A stretch of DNA of 64,000 bases, from assembly GCF_001428335.1 (NCBI RefSeq), contig NZ_LMSG01000022.1, positions 794 through 64,793 on the forward strand, read 5' to 3'. The translations under genes and the position numbers were made by a program. This DNA is from Arthrobacter sp. Soil762 (lineage in GTDB: Bacteria > Actinomycetota > Actinomycetes > Actinomycetales > Micrococcaceae). The notes under the pieces are model-generated. The model saw only the letters and a program-made list of their open reading frames with translations. It made no database searches and was not told where the DNA came from. Below are positions 7,585 through 15,242 of the stretch, one piece after another (position 1 is the first letter of the stretch; each line of letters opens with the position of its first letter).

Positions 7585-8862
7585 ATGCCGGGCACCACAC
7601 TCCCGCGCCATAACCCAGGTTCCACGGGAGCCGTGCTGGGTCTTCGGCAAAACCTGGCGCAGTTCATGCTGCTCGTGGCAGTTAACGCCCTGGTGGGCGG
7701 GACACTCGGGCAGGAGCGCACTGTCCTGCCCCTGCTCGCTTCCCAGACATTCCAGCTGGACCTGTACACAAGCGCGCTGACTTATATTCTCGCCTTCGGC
7801 CTTTCCAAGGCCGCGACGAACTACTTCGCCGGAACGCTCTCAGACCGGTATGGCCGCAAACCCGTCCTCGTCGCAGGATGGCTTGTAGCGATCCCCGTAC
7901 CGATCATGCTCATCTTCGGGCCGTCCTGGGGATGGATTGTCGCGGCGAATGTGTTCCTGGGCATCAGCCAAGGCCTGACCTGGTCCACGGCAGTGATCAT
8001 GAAAATGGACCTTGTCGGACCGAAGCAACGCGGCCTCGCCATGGGCCTGAACGAGGCGGCAGGCTACCTCGGGGTCGCCGTCACTTCCCTGGCCACCGGA
8101 TACATTGCCTCCGCATATGGCCTCCGCCCCGGCCCCTTCCTCCTCGGAGCCGCATACATCGCCCTCGGTTTAAGCCTGTCTGTCCTGACTGTGCGCGAAA
8201 CCCACCACCACGCCAGGACCGAGGCCTCCCAGTACGTCAGCACACACGGCAGTGTGCACGCCGGCCTCACGGCCGGCCAGGTTTTCGCACTCACAAGCTT
8301 CAAGGACCGGTCACTCTCCGCAGTCAGCCAGGCGGGTCTGGTTAACAACCTCAACGATGGCCTCGCCTGGGGCCTATTCCCGGTCTTGTTCGTCAGCTCC
8401 GGGCTAAGCCTGAACCAGGTAGGCATCCTGGCCGCCGTCTACCCCGCGGTCTGGGGCGCCGGGCAACTTTTCACGGGGGCCGCCTCAGACCGGTGGGGCC
8501 GCAAATGGCTCATCGTGGCCGGCATGCTGGTCCAGGCCGCGGGACTCGCGATAGTCGCCACAGCCCACAGCTTCGGACCCTGGCTCGTCGCCGCTGTCCT
8601 CCTGGGACTCGGAACGGCCATGGTGTACCCCGCCCTCCTGGCTGCAATCGGAGACGTCTCACACCCCACCTGGCGGGCACGCTCCGTCGGGGTTTACCGG
8701 CTCTGGCGTGACGGTGGTTTCGCCGTAGGGGCGCTCCTTGCCGGACTCCTCGCGGACCTGTATGGGATTCCCGCAGCCATCGCCACAGTCGCCGCTCTCA
8801 CTGCCGTCTCCGGCTTAGTGGTCGCCGTTCGAATGCGCGGCAACGACCACACAACGGGGTAG
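7585..8862 (+). CDS. MFS transporter
   Basis: The 425-residue protein has about twelve hydrophobic helices in two halves. It carries the MFS loop motif D-R-x-G-R-K twice: LSDRYGRKPVL near residue 90 and ASDRWGRKWLI near residue 302. The transported compound cannot be read from sequence. It follows the persulfide dioxygenase by 74 bases on the same strand, and a hairpin lies between them. It could export a sulfur product or import a sulfur source, or simply be an adjacent drug-type exporter. ATG 7585 follows a GGAGCAACC ribosome-site-like stretch. Confidence 0.82.
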   Translation: MPGTTLPRHNPGSTGAVLGLRQNLAQFMLLVAVNALVGGTLGQERTVLPLLASQTFQLDLYTSALTYILAFGLSKAATNYFAGTLSDRYGRKPVLVAGWLVAIPVPIMLIFGPSWGWIVAANVFLGISQGLTWSTAVIMKMDLVGPKQRGLAMGLNEAAGYLGVAVTSLATGYIASAYGLRPGPFLLGAAYIALGLSLSVLTVRETHHHARTEASQYVSTHGSVHAGLTAGQVFALTSFKDRSLSAVSQAGLVNNLNDGLAWGLFPVLFVSSGLSLNQVGILAAVYPAVWGAGQLFTGAASDRWGRKWLIVAGMLVQAAGLAIVATAHSFGPWLVAAVLLGLGTAMVYPALLAAIGDVSHPTWRARSVGVYRLWRDGGFAVGALLAGLLADLYGIPAAIATVAALTAVSGLVVAVRMRGNDHTTG

Positions 8863-9080
8863 AAACTGGCCGTTTGCCTGACACGGCAGCCCACGTGATC
8901 CTGGAGGAACGGACAGCCTTCAGAAGACGCAGTTCATCGGCAAATCGCGGCACATACCGACAACAACAAGACGCCGCCACGCACCGCCAAAACCCACAAG
9001 GGGGTGCTGCAACTGTGACCGCTAGAACTCGCCACGGCCACCAAAAACGAGATTATCTGGACAAAAACTCCGGGTTTACT

Positions 9081-9101
9081 GACACATCGCGGTAATGTGT
9101 C
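9081..9101. promoter_or_regulatory. Operator/leaderless promoter of TetR gene
   Basis: GACACAT (9081-9087) and ATGTGTC (9095-9101) form a perfect seven-base inverted repeat. A -10-like TAATGT (9093-9098) is embedded in it and ends six bases before ATG 9105. A TetR dimer bound here would cover its own -10 element. This suggests autorepression of a leaderless mRNA. The region 8863-9080 upstream holds nothing else that I recognise. Confidence 0.65.
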
Positions 9102-9104
9102 TGC

Positions 9105-9734
9105 ATGCCCAGGATTTCGGCGGCCACCAACGCCGCGCAACGCGCCGAGACGCAACGCCGGGTCCTGACCGCGTTCGGGGAGCTCCTGTTCACCCACGGC
9201 CTGCCCGGACTGACTATGACTGACGTCGCCCGGCACGCCGGGGTGGGGCGGACCGCGGTGTACAACTACTACGCCGACATCGAAGAACTGCTGATCTCCT
9301 ACGCCCTGGACGAGACCGAGCGCTTCCTCGCCGAACTCCGGGACTCACTGAGCGCGCTCGATAACCCCGTCGAACGGCTGGCCCTGTACGTGCGCACCCA
9401 GGTGGAGGACCTCAGCCGCCGCCATCTCCCGCCCGGACCGGCGATGGCGGCGGTGCTGTCGCCGTCGTCCTTTGCGAAACTGGCCGACCACGTGGGTGAA
9501 CTCAGCGTCCTGCTGCAGGGCATCCTCCGGGACGGCATGGCGCAGGGGTACCTGCCGCAAGCGGACATTGGCCAGCAGGCGCAGCTCATCCACGGCACCC
9601 TCTCCTCCAGCGCCGCACGCGGCAGCAACGAGCCCGCCGAACTTGAGGCCCGGATCGCCCGGACCGTGCGGTTCATCCAGCTGGGCGCCGGCGCAAGGTT
9701 CGACGACGACGGCGCACCCCTGCGCGTCAGCTAG
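9105..9734 (+). CDS. TetR/AcrR family transcriptional regulator
   Basis: The 209-residue protein has the TetR N-terminal helix-turn-helix: LTMTDVARHAGVGRTAVYNYYADIEEL at about residues 35-61, with the typical recognition helix TAVYNYY. The C-terminal ligand domain is not diagnostic. There is no ribosome binding site. The -10-like hexamer TAATGT ends six bases before ATG 9105, and a palindrome overlaps it. Its targets are unknown beyond itself: the upstream MFS gene on the same strand ends 242 bases away, and the following genes are on the other strand. Confidence 0.9.
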   Translation: MPRISAATNAAQRAETQRRVLTAFGELLFTHGLPGLTMTDVARHAGVGRTAVYNYYADIEELLISYALDETERFLAELRDSLSALDNPVERLALYVRTQVEDLSRRHLPPGPAMAAVLSPSSFAKLADHVGELSVLLQGILRDGMAQGYLPQADIGQQAQLIHGTLSSSAARGSNEPAELEARIARTVRFIQLGAGARFDDDGAPLRVS

Positions 9735-9782
9735 GGGCGTGGGTGCCTAGGGACTGGGGAGCCTAGGGTCTGGGTGCCGGGC

Positions 9783-10454
9783 CTAGGGTGTGGCGCCAGC
9801 CGTCGGAATCACCGGCCACTTGGCATCGTCAGCGATCCGCCGGCTTTCACGCGGGCAGCTGAGCGTCCCTGGCGTCTGGTCCACACGGTCCGCGGCGGCC
9901 AGCTCTTTGAAATCGCTGGAAAGAATCACGTCAACGCTGGCGTCCGTCCGGCCGTCCTGGAAGTAGTCGGAGCCCGGCAGGTTCCGCTGGACGCTGAAGG
10001 CGGCAGACTGCCCGGCAGCCCCGGAAACCACCGCAGCCACGCCGCGGAAGCCGGCCTCCGTGTTGGCCACAGCCCCCACCACGAACTTCCGGACCAGCAA
10101 CTCATCCGCCACAGAGCGGGCCAGCCCGGGGCGGCTGGTCGAGTTAAACACGTTGAGGTTGATTTTGTCGTTGGGGGTGTAGTCAAAGGTGGCCCCGGGA
10201 CAGGTGGCCCGGGGCTCGTCGCTGCCCGCCGTCGTCGGAAGCTTCAACTGTCCGTTCATGATGGCCAGCGCAACGATGATGGCGCCGGCAATAAGGCCAA
10301 GCAGCAAAACCAGGACCACTCCATGCACCACGCGGCGGCGCACCCGCACGGGATTGTCGGGGTCGCCGGCAGCCTCAAACGTGGCCCGCAGTTCGGGGCC
10401 GGTGACAACGTGGTGGCCGTGCAGGACGCTGGCGTCCTTGGGTTTCCTAGCCAT
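9783..10454 (-). CDS. LytR C-terminal domain membrane protein
   Basis: The 223-residue protein has a cytoplasmic basic N-terminus, one membrane helix at about residues 43-66 (VHGVVLVLLLGLIAGAII) and an extracytoplasmic LytR_C domain. The INLNVFNSTSRPGLARSVADEL motif around residues 97-118 is the hallmark of that domain. LytR_C domains occur at the end of LytR-CpsA-Psr wall-glycopolymer ligases and as stand-alone anchored proteins like this one; a role in envelope assembly is inferred. Two cysteines in the outer part could form a disulfide. The gene overlaps the end of the upstream small gene by eight bases. Confidence 0.82.
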   Translation of the reverse strand: MARKPKDASVLHGHHVVTGPELRATFEAAGDPDNPVRVRRRVVHGVVLVLLLGLIAGAIIVALAIMNGQLKLPTTAGSDEPRATCPGATFDYTPNDKINLNVFNSTSRPGLARSVADELLVRKFVVGAVANTEAGFRGVAAVVSGAAGQSAAFSVQRNLPGSDYFQDGRTDASVDVILSSDFKELAAADRVDQTPGTLSCPRESRRIADDAKWPVIPTAGATP

Positions 10455-10746
10455 CTATGACCAGCACGCGGGCGTGGATGGCGGTCCGCTGGTGCAGCGC
10501 TGTCCGGACGGCGCGGTGCAGCCCGTCCTCCAAATACAGGGTTCCCTGGTACTGCACCACGTGGGGGAAGAGGTCACCGAAAAAGGTGGAGTCTTCCGCC
10601 AGGAGCGCTTCGAGGTCCAGCGTCCGTTTGGTGGTCACCAGTTCGTCCAGGCGGACAGGGCGCGGCGGCAGCGACGCCCACTGTTTGGGCGTGTTGAAAC
10701 CATGGTCGGGATACGGGCGTCCCTCGCCCACAGCTTTGAAGATCAC
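10447..10746 (-). CDS. Conserved actinobacterial small protein
   Basis: This protein of about 99 residues opens with IFKAVGEGRPYPDHG and contains W-A-S-L-P-P-R-P-V-R-L-D-E-L, TKRTLDLEALLAEDSTFFGDLFPHVVQ and LEDGLHRAV. I recognise it as a conserved actinobacterial family, in places labelled VapB-like antitoxin, but no toxin partner is adjacent and I would not adopt that function. GTG 10746 is chosen over ATG 10749 because a TAGGGT hexamer (10758-10753) ends exactly six bases before the GTG, the same geometry seen at other leaderless genes here. It is translationally coupled to the LytR_C gene. Confidence 0.7.
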   Translation of the reverse strand: MIFKAVGEGRPYPDHGFNTPKQWASLPPRPVRLDELVTTKRTLDLEALLAEDSTFFGDLFPHVVQYQGTLYLEDGLHRAVRTALHQRTAIHARVLVIDG

Positions 10747-10885
10747 CATGCCACCCTAGGCAGCTTGGCGGCCCAAGAGAAGTGTCCGGCCCGCAGCATC
10801 CCAAGGTTGTAGCCAAACTGTCACATGCCGTGGACATTGCGCCGCCGGCGCAGGATCAGAGGCCAGTGGCTGACACAATGGAGCC

Positions 10886-11815
10886 ATGACTGCACCCGAA
10901 TTCCCTGCCAGCACCACGCCCGGCGTCCGCCTGCCGTCCACCCCGCCCCTCGCCCTCCTGCTCGACGTTGACGGACCCGTGGCCAGCCCCGTGACCCGTG
11001 ATGTGAAACCCGGCATCATTGCCGATCTGGTGGCGCTGGCCACTGCCGGAATTCCGGTCATTTTCAATACCGGCCGCTCCGATACCTTCATCCGGGAGCA
11101 GGTCATGGAGCCGATGATCGCCGCCGGCATTCCCGCCGGGACAGTCATCCACGCCATTTGCGAGAAGGGCGCCGTGTGGTTCAGCTACACGGCCGCCGGG
11201 CCCGGCCCCATCCACGTTGATCACGAACTGGCCGTGCCCAAGGCCTACGGCGATGACGTCCGCCGGCTCGTGGCCGAGGACTACTCCAGGCACATGTTTT
11301 TTGACGAGACGAAACGTGCCATGGTGTCCGTTGAGCAGCACATCGACGTGCCCTCCGCCGACTACCTGGCCGAACAGAAGCTTTTCGACTCCGACGCCAT
11401 GGACCTCATGACCCGCCACGGCATGGGCGTGGTCCGCCTGGAGCACCACGCACCGAATTCCGACGACGAGGTGGACTACCGCGTCGATCCCACCATTATT
11501 TCCACCGATATTGAGTCAGTGCGGCTCGGCAAAGACCTCGGCGCCAGCCGCGCCGTGGAGTTGCTGGCGGCACAGGGCATCACGCCGCTGGCGTGGCGGA
11601 CGGTGGGTGATTCCCGCACGGACTACGCCATGGCGGACTGGCTCCACCACAATGACCACCCCGTAAAACACGTTGATGTCCGCCCGGCGGACGGCGTTCC
11701 GGTCAAGCCCTATGACGTGTTGACCGCCACCGATCTCGGGCTTGGGGAAGATGTCATTCACGACGACGCCGGCGGAGCTTACCTGCGCAGCTGGCGGGAG
11801 GCCATGGTCGGCTGA
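10886..11815 (+). CDS. HAD superfamily hydrolase
   Basis: The 309-residue protein has the HAD nucleophile motif LLLDVDGPV with D27 and D29, a threonine/glycine strand IFNTGRSD (motif II region) and the late WRTVGDSRTDYAMADWL motif that supplies the Mg-binding acidic residues. The cap is inserted between motif I and the C-terminal core, as in Cof/trehalose-phosphatase-like HADs. It probably dephosphorylates a small metabolite; the substrate is unknown. CACAAT at 10874-10879 ends six bases before ATG 10886, which suggests a leaderless transcript, although a GGAG lies inside that gap. The gene stands alone. Confidence 0.8.
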   Translation: MTAPEFPASTTPGVRLPSTPPLALLLDVDGPVASPVTRDVKPGIIADLVALATAGIPVIFNTGRSDTFIREQVMEPMIAAGIPAGTVIHAICEKGAVWFSYTAAGPGPIHVDHELAVPKAYGDDVRRLVAEDYSRHMFFDETKRAMVSVEQHIDVPSADYLAEQKLFDSDAMDLMTRHGMGVVRLEHHAPNSDDEVDYRVDPTIISTDIESVRLGKDLGASRAVELLAAQGITPLAWRTVGDSRTDYAMADWLHHNDHPVKHVDVRPADGVPVKPYDVLTATDLGLGEDVIHDDAGGAYLRSWREAMVG

Positions 11816-11918
11816 GCCCGTCCCCGGCCGGAAGTCACCTGTTTGAGGCCTGCCATTTTGGGCGTCGCGCTATTATTCAGATAAGAACGCTTACCATTTA
11901 CACGCGACGGAGACAACC

Positions 11919-13514
11919 ATTACAGAAGCACCTGTCCAGGACGAGATCTACTACGGCGGCCAGGCGTCCGTAGAACCGCGCACACACACGGAGGTGACGT
12001 CTCCGGCTGCCGAAGCTCGCCTCAAACACCGGCCGGACGTCGTCCGGCACAAGGGCCGGTATGCCCTGATCAACCACAACCGGACGCCGTACCAGGCCAT
12101 GGTTGAGGATCTGTTGTTCCTGCGCAATGTGCTCGCGGAGGCCGGGCTGGACTACCTTTTGGTGCGTGGCAACAACGACCGTCCGGTCATCGCCCTGGAC
12201 TGGAAAGACCGCAAGAAGCTGCGGGCGGCCTTGGTGGAGGCCTGCCGGAACGAGCCCGTGTACTCCATGACCGTGGACGCGAAAAAGAAGTCCTCGGTGC
12301 TGGTGGCTGACGGGGATCTCTCACCCAACCGTCAGGCCCGCATCTTCCGCCTCTACCGTCCACGGGTTGAACCCGACGGCGGTTTCGAGTTCGGTTCCTC
12401 CGCCGGCGTCCAGATTGAGCTCTGGAGCTTTGAGGGCGATCAGCTGATCCTCCCGATCGAAAACTCCCTGACCCGCCGCACCATGCAGTCCCAGGACGCT
12501 GTCCGCGGGACGGTTGAACGGTACGGCCACACCTGGCCCACCATCGAGAACATGTTCGCCGACCATGCCAGCGACATCAGCTTCGACATCGACCTGGTGT
12601 TTTCGTGGGTTGACGGCAGCTCTCCCGAATACATCGCGGCCCGCCGTGCCCAGCAGCAGGGTGTGGTTCTCGGCGAAGGCGACGACCACGAAGCCCGCTT
12701 CCGGCAGATCAACGAACTCAAATACGCCCTGCGCTCGATCTACATGTTCGCGCCCTGGATCCGCCGCATCTTTATCGCCACAGACTCCCCGGCCCCGGAG
12801 TGGCTCGCGGAGCACCCGTCGGTGACCATTGTCCGCAGCGATGAGTTTTTCGCCGATCCCGCAGTGCTGCCCACGCACAACTCGCAGGCGGTGGAATGCC
12901 AGCTCCACCACATCGAGGGCCTCTCGGAGCACTTCCTCTACTCGAATGACGACATGTTCTTCGGCCGCTCGGTGGGCCCGGACATGTTCTTCACCCCGGG
13001 GGGCGTCACGAAGTTCATCGAGGCCGAGACCCGGATCGGGCTGGGCGACAACGATGCCGAACGCAGTGGCTTCGAGAACGCCGCCCGCGTGAACCGCAAG
13101 CTGCTCTGGAACCGGTTCGGTCGGATCACCACGCGGCACCTGGAGCACACCGCCGCCCCGCTGCGGCGCAGCGTTGTGGCCAGGATGGAGCGTGAGTTCC
13201 CGGAGGAGTTCCAGAAGACGGCGGCGAGCAGGTTCCGCGCCGCGGACAACATCTCGGTCACCAATTCCTTCTACCACTACTACGCGCTGCTGACAGGCCG
13301 TGCGGTCACGCAGACCGCAGCCAAGGTGCGTTACGTGGACACCACCGCCCGCGCCGGGCTGAACTCCCTGCCCAAGCTGCTGGCCAAGCGGAACATGGAC
13401 TTCTTCTGCCTCAACGACGGCAGCTTCCCCGAAGTCCCCGCGGACGAGCGCGCCGAGATCGTGACCGACTTCCTGGAGAAGTACTACCCCATCAAGGCGC
13501 CCTGGGAGCTCTGA
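11919..13514 (+). CDS. Stealth family sugar-phosphate transferase
   Basis: The protein shows the four conserved Stealth regions: CR1 IDLVFSWVDGSSPEY, CR2 RFRQINELKYALRSIYMFAPW, CR3 with SNDDMFFGR, and a C-terminal CR4. Stealth proteins are hexose-1-phosphoryltransferases that build phosphate-linked extracellular polysaccharides, like the CpsY and SacB enzymes. The usual start would be GTG 11994 (506 residues), but a GGAG touches that codon and leaves no spacing. The frame stays open and codon-like upstream to ATT 11919, which has GGAG (11909-11912) six bases before it and would give 531 residues. I chose ATT; product assignment does not depend on it. Confidence 0.85.
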   Translation: MTEAPVQDEIYYGGQASVEPRTHTEVTSPAAEARLKHRPDVVRHKGRYALINHNRTPYQAMVEDLLFLRNVLAEAGLDYLLVRGNNDRPVIALDWKDRKKLRAALVEACRNEPVYSMTVDAKKKSSVLVADGDLSPNRQARIFRLYRPRVEPDGGFEFGSSAGVQIELWSFEGDQLILPIENSLTRRTMQSQDAVRGTVERYGHTWPTIENMFADHASDISFDIDLVFSWVDGSSPEYIAARRAQQQGVVLGEGDDHEARFRQINELKYALRSIYMFAPWIRRIFIATDSPAPEWLAEHPSVTIVRSDEFFADPAVLPTHNSQAVECQLHHIEGLSEHFLYSNDDMFFGRSVGPDMFFTPGGVTKFIEAETRIGLGDNDAERSGFENAARVNRKLLWNRFGRITTRHLEHTAAPLRRSVVARMEREFPEEFQKTAASRFRAADNISVTNSFYHYYALLTGRAVTQTAAKVRYVDTTARAGLNSLPKLLAKRNMDFFCLNDGSFPEVPADERAEIVTDFLEKYYPIKAPWEL

Positions 13515-13522
13515 CGCTCGCA

Positions 13523-13553
13523 GCCCTGACGCTGGTCGCGCCCACGTCAGGGC
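13523..13553. terminator. Hairpin between convergent genes
   Basis: GCCCTGACG (13523-13531) pairs with CGTCAGGGC (13545-13553). It follows the Stealth gene by nine bases and precedes the end of the convergent phosphodiesterase gene. There is no strong T-run on either side. Confidence 0.55.
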
Positions 13554-13578
13554 TTCCGACCCGCCGGGCTTTGCGCGG

Positions 13579-14511
13579 CTAGATAGCGTAGTTCGGAAGG
13601 GCTACCTTCCTGACGCCTCCTGTTTTGGCGTTGTCAGGGATGCTGACGCCCGCGGCGGCCAGTCGCTCGGCAGTCATTTCCGAGGTGACATGCTCCCCTA
13701 CGGTGGCCGCGTTCCCCAGCGGAACCACGGAGTGGACAATGGTGTGCTCGTAGACATGCACCAGGTTGAAGGCCTGCCCGCCGTCCCGGCCGCGGGTGCC
13801 GCCGACGGCGACGTTGAGGTCCTGGGTATAGCACGTGGCCGAGGCGACGGAGACAGGAATCCCCGCAAAGGTGGCGGTGGTCGAGTAGTGCAGATGCCCA
13901 GCCAGAATAGTCCGGACGTCGGAGTTGCGGACCACGGAGGCCAGGCTTGCCTGGTCCCGCAGTTCCACGAGCACGGCAAGGTCCAGGACCGACGGGACCG
14001 GCGGATGGTGGAGCGCCAGGATGGTGCCGTCGGGGGCCGGGGTATCCAGTTGGCGGGTGAGCCATCCCAGCTGGGCCGGGCTTAGCTCGCCGTGGTGGTA
14101 ACCCGGGACCGACGTGTCCATGGTGATGATGCGCAGGCCGTTGATGAAATAGCTGCGGTCCACCGGTGCGTCACTGGCAGGCTCGTCCAGCAGCCCGGTC
14201 CGGAAGTTGGCGCGGTTGTCGTGGTTTCCCATGGCCCAGATGACTTGGGCGCCCATGTCTTCGCAGGCGGGATCAACAATTGCCCGGAGCTTTGCGTAGG
14301 CTTGAGGGTCGCCTTGGTCGGCGAGGTCACCCGTGAAGATCACGGCCTCGGGCCGGGCGCCGGAAGCCCTGACCTCGTCGAAAAGCTGAATGAGCTTGGC
14401 TTCGCTGTCAACTGCGCCGTAAAGGGGATCCGGACCTCCCAACAGGTGGGGGTCGCTCAGGTGGAGAAGGAAGTGGCGTGGCCGGGGGTGTTCGGCCTCG
14501 ATGTGCTTCAT
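13579..14511 (-). CDS. Metallophosphoesterase (CpdA-like phosphodiesterase)
   Basis: The 310-residue protein carries the complete calcineurin-like metallophosphoesterase signature in order: LSDPHL (D-x-H), FTGDLAD (GD), AMGNHDN (GNHD), ALHHPP (H) and LAGHLHYS (GHxH). These residues hold the two catalytic metals. The spacing and the C-terminal FNLVHVYEHTIV stretch fit the cyclic-nucleotide phosphodiesterase (CpdA/Icc) subgroup. Actual substrate is not provable; cAMP or phospholipid headgroups are both known in the family. It appears monocistronic, with AGAGG ahead of ATG 14511. Confidence 0.86.
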   Translation of the reverse strand: MKHIEAEHPRPRHFLLHLSDPHLLGGPDPLYGAVDSEAKLIQLFDEVRASGARPEAVIFTGDLADQGDPQAYAKLRAIVDPACEDMGAQVIWAMGNHDNRANFRTGLLDEPASDAPVDRSYFINGLRIITMDTSVPGYHHGELSPAQLGWLTRQLDTPAPDGTILALHHPPVPSVLDLAVLVELRDQASLASVVRNSDVRTILAGHLHYSTTATFAGIPVSVASATCYTQDLNVAVGGTRGRDGGQAFNLVHVYEHTIVHSVVPLGNAATVGEHVTSEMTAERLAAAGVSIPDNAKTGGVRKVALPNYAI

Positions 14512-14633
14512 TGCTGCCTCTGTGGTTGGTGGGAAACGGCGTTTCCCTTCTACCCTTCAGTAACTATTATCCAATCAGACAATTGGCAAACTGTGGGTAA
14601 ATTGTTGCGGCCAAGTTGGAAAAAACTAAAGAA

Positions 14634-15161
14634 TTAAGCCTTGGAAAGTTCGGTTGTGGCCGCCGGTCCGTCAAATTCTGCCAGTGCCATTTCAATTGCG
14701 TCGATGACCTCGGCGGAGTCTGGTTCGACGGTGGGCGCAAAGCGTGCCACCACCTCGCCCTCGCGGTTGACCAGGAACTTCTCGAAGTTCCATTTCACCA
14801 GGCCGGGCAGCACGCTGGTTTTGAACCTGGTCAGCTCGGCATAGAGCGGATGCTGGTCCTTACCACGCACGTTGGCCTTGGCCGTCAGCGGGAAAGTGAC
14901 ACCGAAATTCCGCTCGCAGAACTCGGCGATCTCGCTGTCGTTGCCTGGCTCCTGGCCGGCGAACTGGTTGCACGGAACGCCGAGCACATCGAAGCCGCGG
15001 TCGCGGAACTTCTCGTATAGCGTCTCCAGGCCCGCGTACTGCGGAGTGAAACCGCACTTTGACGCCACGTTCACCACCACCACCACGTTGCCCTTGAACC
15101 GGCCAAAGTCGGTTTCGGTGCCGTCGTTGAGAGTGAGGGGAATGGTGTACAGGTCTGTCAC
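14634..15161 (-). CDS. Glutathione peroxidase family peroxidase
   Basis: The 175-residue protein is a standard bacterial GPx. The peroxidatic Cys is C36 in VASKCGFTPQY, followed by the VLGVPCNQFAGQEPG motif with the catalytic Gln, and the WNFEKFLVNREG motif with the catalytic Trp. The cysteine replaces the selenocysteine of animal enzymes. In bacteria such enzymes usually accept thioredoxin (or mycothiol systems in actinobacteria) rather than glutathione to reduce hydroperoxides. GTG 15161 has AAGGA upstream. The gene stands alone between the phosphodiesterase and the peptidase. Confidence 0.92.
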   Translation of the reverse strand: MTDLYTIPLTLNDGTETDFGRFKGNVVVVVNVASKCGFTPQYAGLETLYEKFRDRGFDVLGVPCNQFAGQEPGNDSEIAEFCERNFGVTFPLTAKANVRGKDQHPLYAELTRFKTSVLPGLVKWNFEKFLVNREGEVVARFAPTVEPDSAEVIDAIEMALAEFDGPAATTELSKA

Positions 15162-15242
15162 AGCGCCGTCCTTGAAAGGTTGGTCATGCAGGTGATTCGT
15201 TGCCAGCCATCAAGGGTACGGGTGCAGTCTGGGAGTTCTCTG

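Noticed and set aside
9733..9790. Short CCTAGGG-containing repeats after the TetR gene
   Set aside because: Three or four copies with uneven spacing in a G-rich stretch between convergent genes; too short and irregular to call a repeat family or terminator.
10447..10746. VapB-type antitoxin of a toxin-antitoxin pair
   Set aside because: The small protein resembles sequences given that label, but no PIN-domain toxin is adjacent and the neighbour is a LytR_C membrane protein.
12321..13277. Long minus-strand frame of 318 codons
   Set aside because: It lies opposite the Stealth gene, which has all conserved motifs; high GC creates such antisense frames. The same holds for 35775-37175 opposite purL and 45496-46863 opposite purA.
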